The position numbers and the translations under genes were made by a program. 64,000 nucleotides of DNA from Anarhynchus alexandrinus (Eukaryota; Chordata; Aves; Charadriiformes; Charadriidae), in assembly GCA_008711295.1 (NCBI GenBank), contig VUYV01000122.1:1803172-1867171 (forward strand). The letters run 5' to 3'. The notes below the pieces were generated by a model, which ran no database searches, was not told the DNA's origin, and was given only the letters and a program-made list of their open reading frames with translations. The stretch's first letter is position 1; each line of letters starts with the position of its first letter. This document shows, in pieces, positions 37,751 to 50,889 of this stretch.

Positions 37751-40700
37751 CCTGGTTGGCCAGCCCTCACCTTGCTCAGTTGTCTGGTTTTCTGTATTCT
37801 CCTGCCCTCACAAGCAAGGTGAATCACATAAGCTGGCCTACATTAGGGCAGGCAGTTTCCTCCCTCAATACATGAAATAGCTGGTTCTTTCTTAACTCTC
37901 ACCCCATTCATTGGAACCCTACAACCCCTACCCCACCTTACCCCCCAAAACCCAAACCAAGCAAACAAGTAGCCAGGCCATGTTGTTTCTAGTGGTGTAA
38001 AGAAGAATTCATCTACAGCCAGGCTGTTGCTGGTCTATTTCTGCTTGTCAGAAAAATATGTAGCTGCTGATCTCAACCCTAAATCTCCATGCCCCTAAAC
38101 AGTTGAAAATCTTCCATTTCCTTTCTCCATTTCTAGAAGGAACAAAGTTGTGGGAAGGAGATCTGGAAATATGAGGAAGAAGTGAGAAGATAACAGAATC
38201 ATGGTTTGAGGGAAGGTTTAGGGAGTAATTAAGTATTGAAATGTTAGGGTCTCACTGCCCTTTTCCTTCACCCAGACTTTTGGTACTTTTCTTTTTTCTG
38301 AGTAAATGTATGCAAATGCATGCCAGGGGTGTGCGTCTGTAAATATATGCCAGAGGGTTTATTGTTTTGATGCCAGTAGGTTTGCCCACTGAGGCCTCCC
38401 AGCTCCTGTATTTATATATTTCGCACACTGTAAAGGGATCATAGCTCCTTGGGAGACACAGTGCTCACATTTCCGTGGTGCAGAAAATAGAGAAGTAGTG
38501 GTAGGCCAGAGCTGATGTATTGTTAAAATTCCTAACTTCATTACGTGTGAGTCTAGTAAATCTTTATTTTGAAATCAGAATTCAGAAAGAGGAAAAATGA
38601 TGCTGAATTATTTTCTTTCTCACCGGGAACAGTCTCACGCTTGCTGCCTGTGCTTTGTAAAGGCTGCATACATAGTTAAGCACCTTTCGCGTTTACAGAT
38701 GCCTTTACATTTACAAATGCCTTTATCTTCAGAAGCATATTTGACACACTAGGCTAGCTTACAGTTTGAAAAGCCAGGGAATCATTCTCTGAATAGCTGA
38801 ATACAGAGCATTTGAAACAATCAATGACAACTTGCCAGGGCTTGGGCAGAACGCTCCCTATTGTAAAAAGAGCTGTAGAGCAGGCTGTGAAACTCGAGTG
38901 GTCATCTGATAGGAAATGAATGCAACCAATCTCCAAGGAGCTAAGCAGATATTAGCAACACCAGTTGCTTGTAGGCACAGTGCTGTTTATCTCCCTGCAT
39001 TTGACTGAGCTTCTCATGTTCTGCTTAGGAATAAAAGGATTGCTACTTTTGTTAGTCTTTATCTCTTAAGTATTTCCATATCTAGTAAATTTCTTTTGGA
39101 AATATTAGGCCTATTTGTATGAATGTGCTTTTTCCTGAATTTGTGAAATCGTAATAAAAAACTACAAATACAGGAAGTTCCTGAATCATGTGATGTTAGG
39201 CAGGATTGAAGGTGCCCTCCTATTATGCAAATGTCCGCAGATTTATCTTTTTGCTTTTAAACGGTTAACAGCCTACAGCTACTAGAGGAAAACAAAATTA
39301 TAAGTTAGTGACTTGACTTCCCCTTTCTTCTTTATTCTCTACATCCACTTAAAAGGGTACAAAATCTCTGAGTGTGAGATGTAGGGAGAGAGTGCAGATG
39401 TGTGTGGAGATGTGGGTGTAAATATTTTAGCACTGCTACAAAACCTTGTTTATTCAATTTACAGTGAATTGAACTGTTACATTTCTTTACATTCAGTTCC
39501 TCACATTTCAAAATCTCAACTTTCCGGCATTCTAGATCTATCTATAAGATTTTTTGGGGAAAAAAGTATTTTCCCCAACCTATCCAGTACAGATTTTTAC
39601 TTGCATCCCTGTTGAAATCCAGCGTAAACTATTGCTTTGACAGCAACACATTTTAGATGAGTACCGTAAAGAATTAATCCTAAACAAGCTTTCTGATAAT
39701 CTGTATTATCATTACTCACCACTGAAATGGAACTGTTTCTCCAGTGAAACAATGGAAACCAGCAGCAATGCAAGATTCCTCCTGAAATATTATAGATACT
39801 GAAAAACAGTAAGTAGGGTGAACTCTCTTACATGCTTGAAATTACGGGCAGAGTAATAGAATTCTGCACACAGGGGGAATGGTCTTTATTATCACCACAT
39901 CTCTTCCTCTTTATTTTCATTGTGTATATAATTGTATATTTACTGTATTGGTGTATTTAGTAGGTATTACTGCACTACAGTGTAGTACAGCATAGTGCTC
40001 AGGGATTCAAAACACAATGACTATGGACGAGATCACATACCACTACTAAAGGACTCTTCTGTGTTTTATTCATTTGCAGTTTGTATGAGTATAATCTCTG
40101 GATACATAGGAAATGATGACAAATTATGAAAAAAGGTAAACAACATGCAAATGCTGATTATATTTCTTTGTTATCAGGGTGTCTAAAAATATGTAGTTAG
40201 TTTCCTAGTTTTTCCCCTACCACATAGTTTGATTTGTAGACATTTGGGGGGATTTTTTTTTTTTCCTCTGGGAATTGGTCTAAGTTATGGTGTTAGAGGA
40301 AGAAGAATTAAATGGATATAATTTTTTTCTGTTCTGGTGAATTTTCACCAGAGATCTTGGAAATTCTTTCATGGAACCTGTCTAAGTCTGCAGTAAACGA
40401 TGCACTTATCTGCTAGATGGATGCTGAATTGATTCGAAGGTACTCAGCTGCTGCATCATCTTTATTTTCACACATCAAAGGTAGGCATATTGCAAGCAAT
40501 TAATCATGTACTTGTTTATTGTTTTGGAGTAAATGCATTTTACACACCTTTTGTTGCTGAGTTTAATTTAATTACATTGATCCCTCTGTGTACCTGTCTT
40601 TACCTTAGTGAACATAAAAAGGAAAGGATGAGAGAAAAAAAGAAACATTTGCTTCTGTGATTCTGATTACTTTGAAACAAGGGGCATAAGATGGGTTACT

Positions 40701-43700
40701 TATCACTGGTATTTTTAAAACGAATTAACTGCTAAAAGTATTTACAAACATATTTGGCTACTAATATCAAAACACTTGTGTTTTACATGAAAACACTTAG
40801 TCAGTCTTTAGAACCAAATCAGTAGCTTGTGAGGGCCCAGTTTCACAGGGTGGAGTTTATCCAGAATAGGCTAGCATGGTGCTTAGTTGTCATTGGGAAC
40901 ACCAGGTAAAAAAATAAGGGGGACTTTACAATGATTCTTAAAAAAATGAATTTTAACCTTTATGTCTTTTCTACCTACTGGTGTAGACATTAGTCCTTGC
41001 TAGTGTTGCTTTTTCTTTTCACAGTCATCCCCCCAGACTGTTTATTAATGGCTATGGCAATAGGTGTTTGTGTGTTTGTGTACCACAGAAGTTGCTCTTT
41101 GGGGTATGGATGTGGTTTTCACTACAGTGCATTTAACATGAATGTTAAAAAATATGCAGGTGCTACTCAGCAGGAAGTTTTCAGTTGCCTGCTGCCATTT
41201 TACTGAGAACAAGAGTTGATGCACTTGGATTTTACTGTCTTAAATGGGGCAGATAGGAATTCTTTATAAAAACCCACAGGCAGCAACACAATTTTCATCA
41301 GTTACGACTAAAGCAAGGCTTTTACCTGAAGTCTAAACCCTCGTCTTTATGGAATGACCAGACATGAAGTTCCTGTGTCATCTCATCTTCGTAAAAAGTG
41401 AAAAATTTATAGATGAGGGAAATTTGGAAGCCTTGAAATTAATGGCCATGAAAAGTGTCACCATAGCCGTGTCTGTAATTGCAATTAAAAAGTAATACAA
41501 GGCCTTTGGGGAACAGAATTAATGCAGTGGGCAGAAATGTATGAAAACCTTTGTGACAAACAAAGATCTTAATGCCCCCATTTCTCTTTTTCTTCCCTTC
41601 CCTTCCCGTCCCTTCCGCAAACAGCCCAGTCGGACATTCAGTGTAGAAAGTATTAATTATTTATATTTCCTGATAGATTTAAGTCTGTGGTTTGTTTTAT
41701 TATTATTATAAAATTCCTTTAAAAAGGATTGGATGGGCTTCTAAGTATTTCCTGGTTTTGCAAAAGACTGCAAAAAGGGAGGAGGAAGTTGTTGCGTGAT
41801 ATCAGCATTCACATTTGTATCTCCCCGTACAGAGTTTTACTCAATTAATGGATAAGTCCATTTAGTTTATTATTGTTTTAGTTTAGAAAGCAGTGAGTGT
41901 TTGATTGCTGGAATTTGCTCTTCTTCTTAGAACTGTATCCAACCTCACCAAATCAGTAATTCTTTGTCTCTCTAAGTTTTTCTGTAAGACAAAACTTTAT
42001 GTATCTCTGAGTCTCCTTTTTTGTGTGCTGTGAGTACCACTATACATACATGAAACTTCTCTTTTACTGTAAGATTTAATTTTACTTGTGAAGGGATTTT
42101 TTTCCTTTTTTAATTTATCTACAAAATTGTACATGTAGCAAAGAAGCAACCTGAAAATAAACTTCAAAGCCTGCATCGGTCTCATGGTCAAGACCTGTTA
42201 GAAGGATATCAGCAATCAGTATATTTAATAGTTTTCTCTCTGTAGTACATTAATTCTTTCACTGTCTCCTAAATCATGTTCTCCATCCTTTGTGTATTAT
42301 ACCTATTCTTTGAACCCCCTTGTATGAGTCTTACTTCTTTTTAGGTTTAGATGGGCTATGAACTATCATGACTTTAAATTGGGATGAACTGATACAGCTA
42401 AATGTGGAAACTGACCCTTGGAGTTATTACTAATTTTCCCCTTATAAGCCAAGATTAAGGTGATAATCTTCTAGAAAGCTGTTTTAATCAGTAGATACTT
42501 TTTGGGGGGAAGGGAAAAAAAAAAAAGAGAAGGCTCTTTTTCCCATGTTTTTTTTCACAGTAGTTTAATTTCTGTGGAGCTTTTGTAGCTTCAGACATGT
42601 AAGACTCAAAGCCCAAGTTCCTTACAAAAATGAAATGGGTAAGATCTTGGTTAATACTTTTGCTCTTTGATTAAAATCACAAAGAATTCCAGCTTTTAAA
42701 AGTTCTTAGACAAAAGGACAAATTCTGCCCTTGGCCTCATTCTGTAATGTCGATGAATCCTTGTAGTTAAATTTTCTTATCAGAGTAAAAAATGTAAATT
42801 CTTTACCCCAAAAGACTTGTGTTTAGACTGTTGATCATAACAGAGAAATCTTGCATTAAATTTATGCAGCATATGAGGAGGAGGATACAAATCCAAAGTA
42901 CCAACAATGTGAGAAGGGTCCAAGCTGTAATGCCTTATGTACCATAAGTGGCATCTTGAAATTCAAATGCCAGATAACCAGGGACTATTTCAATGAATTT
43001 AGTATTTGTATAACACTGTATACATTAGCCTGGTTATAGTACTCAAGGAGTCCTTCAGTCTTCATAGCACTAGAATATATTATTGTAACACAGTCTAAAA
43101 AAATAGAGAAAATACTGATTTTGTTAGTGGCAGAATTCTGCACTTTGGGTAAGAAAGTTAATGGCCATTTGTATGTGATGCATCAGAGGTTTAAATAAAT
43201 GTAAATTACTGGCCAGAGTATATAAAATGAGGAATCTATTAAAACTTCCATATCATCATTTCAGTTTTAATACAATAATGAAATATTTAACAACAATTTA
43301 ACAACAAATATTTAAGAACGATTAAACTGGTTTATGAACAAGGAAAGTTCTTCTTCTGCCATCCTGTGCACCCCCTTGGCAAGATGAAGCTCTGTCAGAT
43401 GTGAGTCATTCTCCTGGAGCAAGGATTTGATTGCACCAGACCCTGAGTCTCTAAATTTGGGTATCAGGCATCAAAATCTTTACCCTTGTGTACTCAGTGT
43501 TCTTGTTAGCACAGGAAGGCACCGGAAGGCGGCAAGACTGGTGTGTCAATCATGGAGAAAGCAGTGTGGCAGAGAAGGGGAAGGAGCACTGGGTGCTATT
43601 TTGGTGGTAGTTCTAAATAATTTTAGATGTATACCAAGGCACCAGTTTTTATGGCAAGGCACCATATCTTGCCCAGAAGTGCTAGCAAGTACATTATCAC

Positions 43701-46529
43701 TATTATCAGCTATATCTGACACTAACTAAATCTTACTTAGCTCATGTCCTTGCAAATCTAAGTGTCAGCCAGAAACTATGAAACCGTATCACTGGGCATC
43801 ATCACATTATCATCTCATAAAAGTCAGACATGAAAAGATGTAATGTGTGGAAACTGATTTGTGTTTTCTGTGGTTTAGAAGCTACTAAAAGCTTTCCAAA
43901 ATCCTAACCGCAGCCTTGTGTATAGCATGATCTGACTATACACGATTATTTTTTCTCAACTAGGGCTTTATGACAGGGAACATATTTCAGAATTAGGTGG
44001 ATTTAAGAATGACTGCAGAGTGTGAGTTAGCTTAGGATGGAAACTGCAGGCTTCAGCCACTGGGATTTATTTTAAGAAATGAACACCGAAATTATAAATT
44101 GTGAAGTATTATTGAAAAGTGACTGCTTAGAGGAAACAGATTTGTTCTACAGCACAGCAGAGCCCAGTTGATAGAGTAAAACAGGGGTAATATAAATATT
44201 GAACAAACAAATTGCTAGAAGATTGGGAAAAAACTATTACTCCAGATCCTTTATGTAGACTAGGAAGTAAATTTACTTTATTTTTTCAAGATTCATGCAG
44301 GAAACATCTGCATAGAAATTCCACGTGACAGCTGGGAGCTCCAAGAGAGGTCACAAAACCTTCAAAGGTGTTATCTGATTCCTGAACCCCGCAGTGTTGT
44401 GAATGTTAATCCTGTCCCCTCCGTAACACCTCCAAAAATGTGTAACGCATGAGAGCTAAAAGAGTTCCAACCTTATCTTCCTTATCCTTCTTTCACCTAC
44501 AAATACTTTACCCACCACCCAGGAAGACCTCTAAAATAGTAGGCTGGTGCATGGTGTGGGAAGGGATTTTGGGAACATGATAGAATGTCTTTGTGCTTTC
44601 CTGCCACGGTAATGCGCACATGACAATATCTGATTAATTTCATTAGAATCTAAATATAAATCAAAGCTTGCTTTGCGAAGTTTCAGTAAAATCAGTGAGG
44701 ATGCAGAGTGCTTGTTTTAGTATAAATATGCAGCTGTTGAACTGAAACAAAGTTCATTCCACAACACTAATCTTTGTTTCTAACTGGAAACAAGTATCTG
44801 CTTAGCTGGAGTGGAAGTGCGCTCATCATTTTTTGATCTATAAATACCTGAAACTTTATCAAAGACTTTATAGAATTTTTCTCTTTCTCCAAATAGAGGA
44901 TCTGGATCATGAGAATGTCATTAAGCGTATGTTCAGTCATGTTAACTGCATTGATTCCTAGTTTTTGGATTGCTAATTCATTAGTCTGCAGTGGATTTTG
45001 CTTCCAGTCACTGAATTACGTGTGTGTTGAGGATTATGCATATAAATGTACGATACTGTAGACATTTTGTGTTCACACTGTTATCATGTAACATCAATGA
45101 ATGTTGCAAGTAAATTAAAATTCAATTGTTTGTAAAGACTGTATTTGATAAATTTCTTTTAAAAAGAAGAGGAAAGAGATCTTAAAAAAAAAATAGGTAG
45201 AGTTATATGGATTTTGCTGTCCTCTTCCTAGAACAGGAACTTGAAGCTGCTTTGACCTCTGTACAATTTAAAGTAATGTTTGTCAAAATTTGCTTTAAAT
45301 AGGCAGATAGGTTACTGAACTTTACAGAGGTCTTTTACAGAAGAGTTGGGTCAGAACATCTGGGTATTTTGGCTCACCGAGCTCATAGAGTAACACCTCA
45401 GCTTCTAAGATTTGTCTTAATTTATGTCTAACTGGTACTAGGTTATTTTAATAGGTGACAAAAGAGTGACAATGTGGTATGGGTGGAATGAGAATGGTGG
45501 GACTGGACCTGCCTTCTTCACAGGTTCTCAGAGTGAGTATGAGGGGACCAGAATTTTTGGGCTACACCTACATGAAATAGCTAGACTGGAATCTTGTCTC
45601 ATGTAGTACATGAAACATGCAGGGCGAAGGGAAACCGATTAGTAGAAGTGCACAATACAAATGTGCTGGATATAGAGTGAGCTAACCTGAACTCTCTCTG
45701 ATGTGTCTGTAATTGATCTAAGTAGTTGTAATTGGAAAATGAAAAATGGCTCATAAAAAATGTAGCAGATATTTTTCTTTGTTTTCGCTTTCATACATAC
45801 CTGAAAGGGAGAATCTTCTAATGGGAAAAGTTGTTTTGTGAACACTGGAATTCATGATGCTGTGTTTCTAAGGGTTTATGTCTAATAGGTGAGGTTTTAT
45901 CCCTTTCCTTATCTTTTTCCTCCAGCAGCAATTACTTACAGTTCCACACTCTGTTTCCTATGCTCTTCCACAGTACCTTCACCTTCTTAGGCCTCCAAAT
46001 TCCTGGATGTATCAAAAAGTGTACTCTGTGGCTGCTTTCAAACTACTACTGAGCTAATTTATTGAAAAGAATATGTATGCTGTTTGGCTGACCAGCTGAT
46101 GAATGAGAACTCAAATTGTTGTTCATTCTGCGGGGATACAAATTTGATCTCTTTTTCCTACTCAGCAGCTGATTTTCTCGGGCTTAATGTTTCCGATACA
46201 ACCAGACCTATATCAAATGTGGTTGGAATTAGATGATTTATTGAAAAGTTTTTAAGGGGAAGGTAGTCAGCATGCCTGCATGAGCTTTGTTTCTTAGAAT
46301 ATCCAGGTGCAATTTGAAAGAAGGATATTTGTTCTGGGATAAGTTTTAGACTTGTTACTGTTCCCCAGCAAAACAAAGAAGATAGGGCAATACAGTAAGC
46401 CTTATTTGAGCAGTGTATCTACCTGCATAACACTGAGTCTGATTCCCGGGTACATTTGCAGCCTACATAGTAATCTGAAAATTATACTTCCAGAACCCAT
46501 TTATCCTCATCCTTTCAGTCCCGTCCCTC

Positions 46530-46530
46530 N
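46530..46530. other. Single N
   Basis: One ambiguous base inside a C/T-rich stretch; most likely a sequencing ambiguity or a small gap. It falls inside the 160-codon plus ORF at 46352-46834 and so leaves that ORF unproven. Confidence 0.9.
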
Positions 46531-46759
46531 CCCCAGCCTTTATAGCATCTCATTTCCTAAAGTCTGTCTATCCATCCAGAATTTAATTTTCTCCTTTACC
46601 CTTCCAACTTTCTGTACTTTTTCTCACAGTGATGGGGATAGCACCATCCCTACCTGTCAATCAAAAATAGCACAGTACCACAACTTCTTTGGTCCTCTCC
46701 ATCCATTCCTTGTATTATTTTTTTTTTTCTTTTGCAGCCACAGTGGTTCAGTCCTAATC

Positions 46760-47070
46760 TCATTTACTTTTACTGCCTCTTCAATAATATCATTTACACT
46801 CCTTGAATCCATCTTCTGGCTTGCAATTTTATAGCATTTCAAATTCAGATTGCTTTTCCTTATTTTTAAGGTCCTCTACAGCTATGATATTCTCTGTCTA
46901 TCTGGCTTGTCCTCTCTCTATTTCTTCTCCTCCACAGTTTCCTCTCTGCCAGTGAAACACCTTTTCCTATCTGTCTGTCCATGTCTATCACAGCTTTTTT
47001 CATGCTGTTTCCAAAACAGACATTAAATGTCAAAATTTCTGGTTTATGAGTCTGCTTTCCAGGCACAGTT
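46760..47070 (+). mobile_element. Possible ancient L2/L3-like LINE 3' fragment
   Basis: The block with ATTTCAAATTCAGATTGCTT, TCCTTATTTTTAAGGTCCTC and TACAGCTATGATATT, followed by CT-rich text with CTTGTCCTCTCTC and TTTTTTCATGCTGTTTCCAA, resembles the ORF2 C-terminal region of L2-type LINEs (FKFRLLxLxFKxLxxY pattern in translation). It is pyrimidine-rich and divergent, so chance resemblance is possible. Confidence 0.35.
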
Positions 47071-50000
47071 CTACCATGAGGCCTGTAGGAAATTCAGAGG
47101 TAACAGTAGCTAGAGACCATGGGGAGCATACTATTATTATTATTTAGAAGGAAAAAGGAAATAATTTACACATTAACACATATGTGCATATGAATATGTA
47201 TACATTCTCCTGCATATATTTGTTGAAGAGTGCTATTTAGGTCAAGAAAAGCCTTCTGGGTGCAACAACAATCTAATAAGTTATTAAATCAATGCTTTTG
47301 TAATAATGTTCCATTATATACTTGCCAGACAACCTCCATTTTCTAACCCCAATTAAAGCTCATCTTTGTTCATCATGTTTTAACACTGTGTTCTCCATCC
47401 TTATATTTAATCATAACTACACACAAGGAATAGGAGAAAAAAAATCTATAAAATCTATGTGTCCCATATATTTTGTGACTTTGCCAGTGTTGTATATTTT
47501 TCTTTCATCAAAGTCTGAAAGGATTGGCAGATCCTTGGAGTACTGTCATTCCACAATCATGCCATGCTGCTTGTAAAAAAAAAGCGTTTTTCCTGTTCCA
47601 AACTTGTTTCCTTCTCTATGCCTGAACATACCAGGAAAAATGTAGCAGCTTCCTTTTATCTACTTTGGATTTATGGAAAAAATATTGGTAGTGTCTGGCT
47701 TTTTTGCTTCCTGGTAGTAGAAACTCTCAGCATTGACCTAATTTTATCTCATTTAAGATCGTGGGAGTTTTGTTTACCATTACCTTTAGCAGGAATAGTG
47801 ATGGCTAATTCTGAATCATTTTACTAATCCAAGCTTTGAAAATTCGAAAGCTTAAGAATCTCTTTTAAGTCATTGCCTGGCACTTTTGAGACTGGTTTAT
47901 TATCCTGAGTAGAGATGGCTAACGTAAAATGCAAATGAGGCAAAAATCACTTAATTTACTATCTATCTTTTGGGGGGAAAAAAAAGGAAATAATCAGAAA
48001 AGGTAAATCTGTCTATTTAAAAGTTTTAAATAAATGCTTTGACTCTTAATTGAAACTCAACCACTTTTCTTTGCTAGATTGCTTGGGATGAAGGGGCTAT
48101 TTTGAGTCATTTGAATTATTTCTTAGATTTTCTTGTTCTCGCAATTCAAGTCATATATTAATAATTTTCAAGTGCTGTACCTATGTATTCAGACATATGG
48201 TCTTTGAGTTCATTATGCAATGATACTCCCAGATGCTTTGAAATGTGAGAGTTCATAGCTTTGAGGTTGCAGGTTTTGTTTTGTTTTAGATTCGGGAGTG
48301 CCTGTAGTCAACAATTCAGCAAAAAATATTGTAATGGTTAAACTAGTGTTTAATGCAAACTAAAGACCAAGGACATTCTAAAATAATATTTTATTCTTTG
48401 TGTCATTCAAGAGACTGAAAAATTCGGATTTTTTTTTAATTTATTTGCCAGATGGAAAGACTATGTACAGCTTCTACTAGTATAAAAGAAGAATGGGCCT
48501 AATTCTTTGTTTTGAAGATATACCCTTAAAACCATGTGTAAGATCTGTATGATGATCCAGGGGAATGAGAATGTTCAGTCTAATTTCCCAATTTCTTTTT
48601 AGCCTAGTCAGTATTTCATTCACACACACTTTTAATATTCTTGTTGCCTAAATCATATATTAATGTTTTTGGTCTCCGTAGCTGAAAGGCATAATTCCAG
48701 TAATGAGGGGAAATAAGCAGAATGCTTGATGAAGTAGCTAAGCTACCAAACAACAAACAGAATGTTTCATCAACTATGTTTTAACAACTGGTATATGAAG
48801 CTGCCACAGTTTTGTCATTTCCTTGCCAAGAAATGCATCTCTTTTCATTACAATGTGGTATGATATCAAAAGGGTCAAATCAACCAAAATGTTGTGAAAG
48901 CGTAATATACAGCAGGAATAGAAAGCAGGCTAAGAGGAAATCATAGAAAAAATGATGTTTTAAGAACTATTTCAGACAGTGATCCTGTTTCTTTTTTCCT
49001 TCTGTGAGACCTTGAGCACACCTACTAAATCACATGGAAACAAACAGAATCAACAGTCACCCCAAAGTAAGTGATACAATCTCCTAGCTAAATTAATTAT
49101 TTTGTTCCTTACCATTCCAGTATTTCATACTGAAAAGGAAGTTTGAAGTTCAAGTTTCTAAGAAAGTACCACAGTTTTAAATGTCTGGTTTTTTGGTCCA
49201 TTTCTTTCTTCTGGGAGATTTATAGGGTAGAAGCAGTTTGATTGAGAGGAAGAGGAGAAATCAGAGATGGTAGAGTTGACTTCTAAATTGCTGACAGCTG
49301 AGTTCCCAAGGCCGTATGCTTTGTTCATTATTTGTAATATATCTTTTCTATCTGTAGAAATATATTTGTATAATACTTAAAATAGTTATTTTTTAATTAA
49401 TTGATTCAGTTATTTTTAGCAATATTCCACAAAAATTACCAAACATTTTAAAAGAAAAAAACTTTAAGTAGAAGTTTGTTAGAAAGTAGAACTTTTTTGA
49501 TCCAATACAATGAAGAGTATCTTGATTACCTTCTATTAAAAATTTTATTTTCCATTTTCCCTTATAGCTAGTGCATTATGGTAGCCTTTCTAAGCAGTAA
49601 TAACAGTTATATGTAGCCCACCTCTGCAGAAGCATTCACATATATGCAAGAATCTGCATTGGAGTTTTTGCTCATAGCATTGTGCGGTTACAGAGTGGAT
49701 CATCTGAATAGTCCTATTTACTGTGAATTTGTTTGACTCCCATAGTTTTGGTGCACATGAACTAAGTCTGTTTTGGAGAAAACAGTTAGGAGCTGTGTTC
49801 CTAGGTGCTCCATGCCCCAGGAGGGACATAGCAGTTCTGAACCAATAGCTGGTTCCTTGGGCATCTTCGAACCTGAGGTGTGGTGGAGTATTTACTCCAG
49901 CAAATCAGGCTAACCATGTTTCATCTAGGACTCTGGAAGGACTTCCTAGGCTCAAAAAAACCCAGACCACCTACGTGCCAGGTGACGGACGTGCAGATCT

Positions 50001-50889
50001 GCCTGCTTCATTGTGTGGATGTCTAGCCATTAGGTAAAATGATGCTCATCTGTTCAAAGGTAAAACAGTGACATAATGCGAGGTACATTAAAGCCAGTCC
50101 TGGAGACACTTGAGCAGAGATGAAAATATCTACAAGTGTTTTGAAGCGCACCATTGACATGTGGGAAGCTTTGTACGGGGAGAGAGGGGGTGTACTTGGA
50201 TAGTATCCTGATTCTGTTAATTGCTTGCTCATTATTCCACGAGCAAGCTTACACATTATTTCCTGGTTCCAGATAAGGCGCAGCTGGAAATCTGTCTGAT
50301 GCTATCAGCTGTTTTGAAGTGATTGGGCAATACCTGCATGATTAGAAAGAAATATCTACAGAAAGAGATTTTTATTAAATACATTGTGCTCTTTGTGCAA
50401 ACTGGCATGAAATGTTGTTCCAGCCATTTCTTATGTATTTAGTCAAATATACCAGTACCATATCTAGTGCTGTTGTTTTTCTAAATACGTTAAATATATA
50501 AACCAAAAAAAACCCATGGAGACTACAGTGGCAAGATTCCATTCAGTCTGGCAGTAGTGAATTGTCTCAGCGTTACATGAAGAATATGAGAGAGACCAAA
50601 TCAGTTCAGATCATTTCTGACAAAGTCGTATGTCTGACAAAGGCCAACAGTGGATGTCCAGAGCATGGCAAAAATGTAATGGTATTTCCTGGACTACTGT
50701 CCCAACATCCCCTGGCCTTTACAGAAGTGATGTTTTGGATTTTATCACCTTTAAAGGACTAGGACTTTTCCTTTAAATGTATACCAATTTTCATACAGTG
50801 TAGGTGTAGCTCTTTATGGGGAGAGAGCAAGGTCATTACTCACTCTCCGTGTTACACTCGTGACTGTATGCATTTGTGGCATGTCCCCC
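47071..50889. other. Unique AT-rich DNA, no gene seen
   Basis: No gene recognised. A minus ORF around 50023-50308 has a protein-like composition but no known domain, no good splice sites and a stop at each end. Confidence 0.6.

Larger units (their letters stand above)
36269..46759. other. Unique AT-rich DNA, no gene seen
   Basis: About 10.5 kb. Apart from the hairpin at 36823-36880 and the MIR-like remnant near 37.7 kb, I see no gene or repeat family. The longest ORF, 46352-46834 plus, crosses an N and is low-complexity and pyrimidine-driven. A small palindrome, TCTGGTGAA-TT-TTCACCAGA, lies at 40333-40352. Confidence 0.6.

Noticed and set aside
40333..40352. Palindrome TCTGGTGAA-TT-TTCACCAGA
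   Set aside because: Nine-base arms are near chance expectation in a 64 kb window; no supporting context.
46352..46834. Longest ORF in the window, 160 codons, plus strand
   Set aside because: Crosses an N at 46530, is dominated by Ser/Phe/Pro/Leu from CT-rich DNA, and has no domain or splice support. Chance ORF.
50023..50308. Protein-like minus-strand ORF of about 90 codons
   Set aside because: In-frame stops at both ends, no convincing acceptor or donor, no known motif. ORFs of this size are expected by chance in 64 kb of AT-rich DNA.
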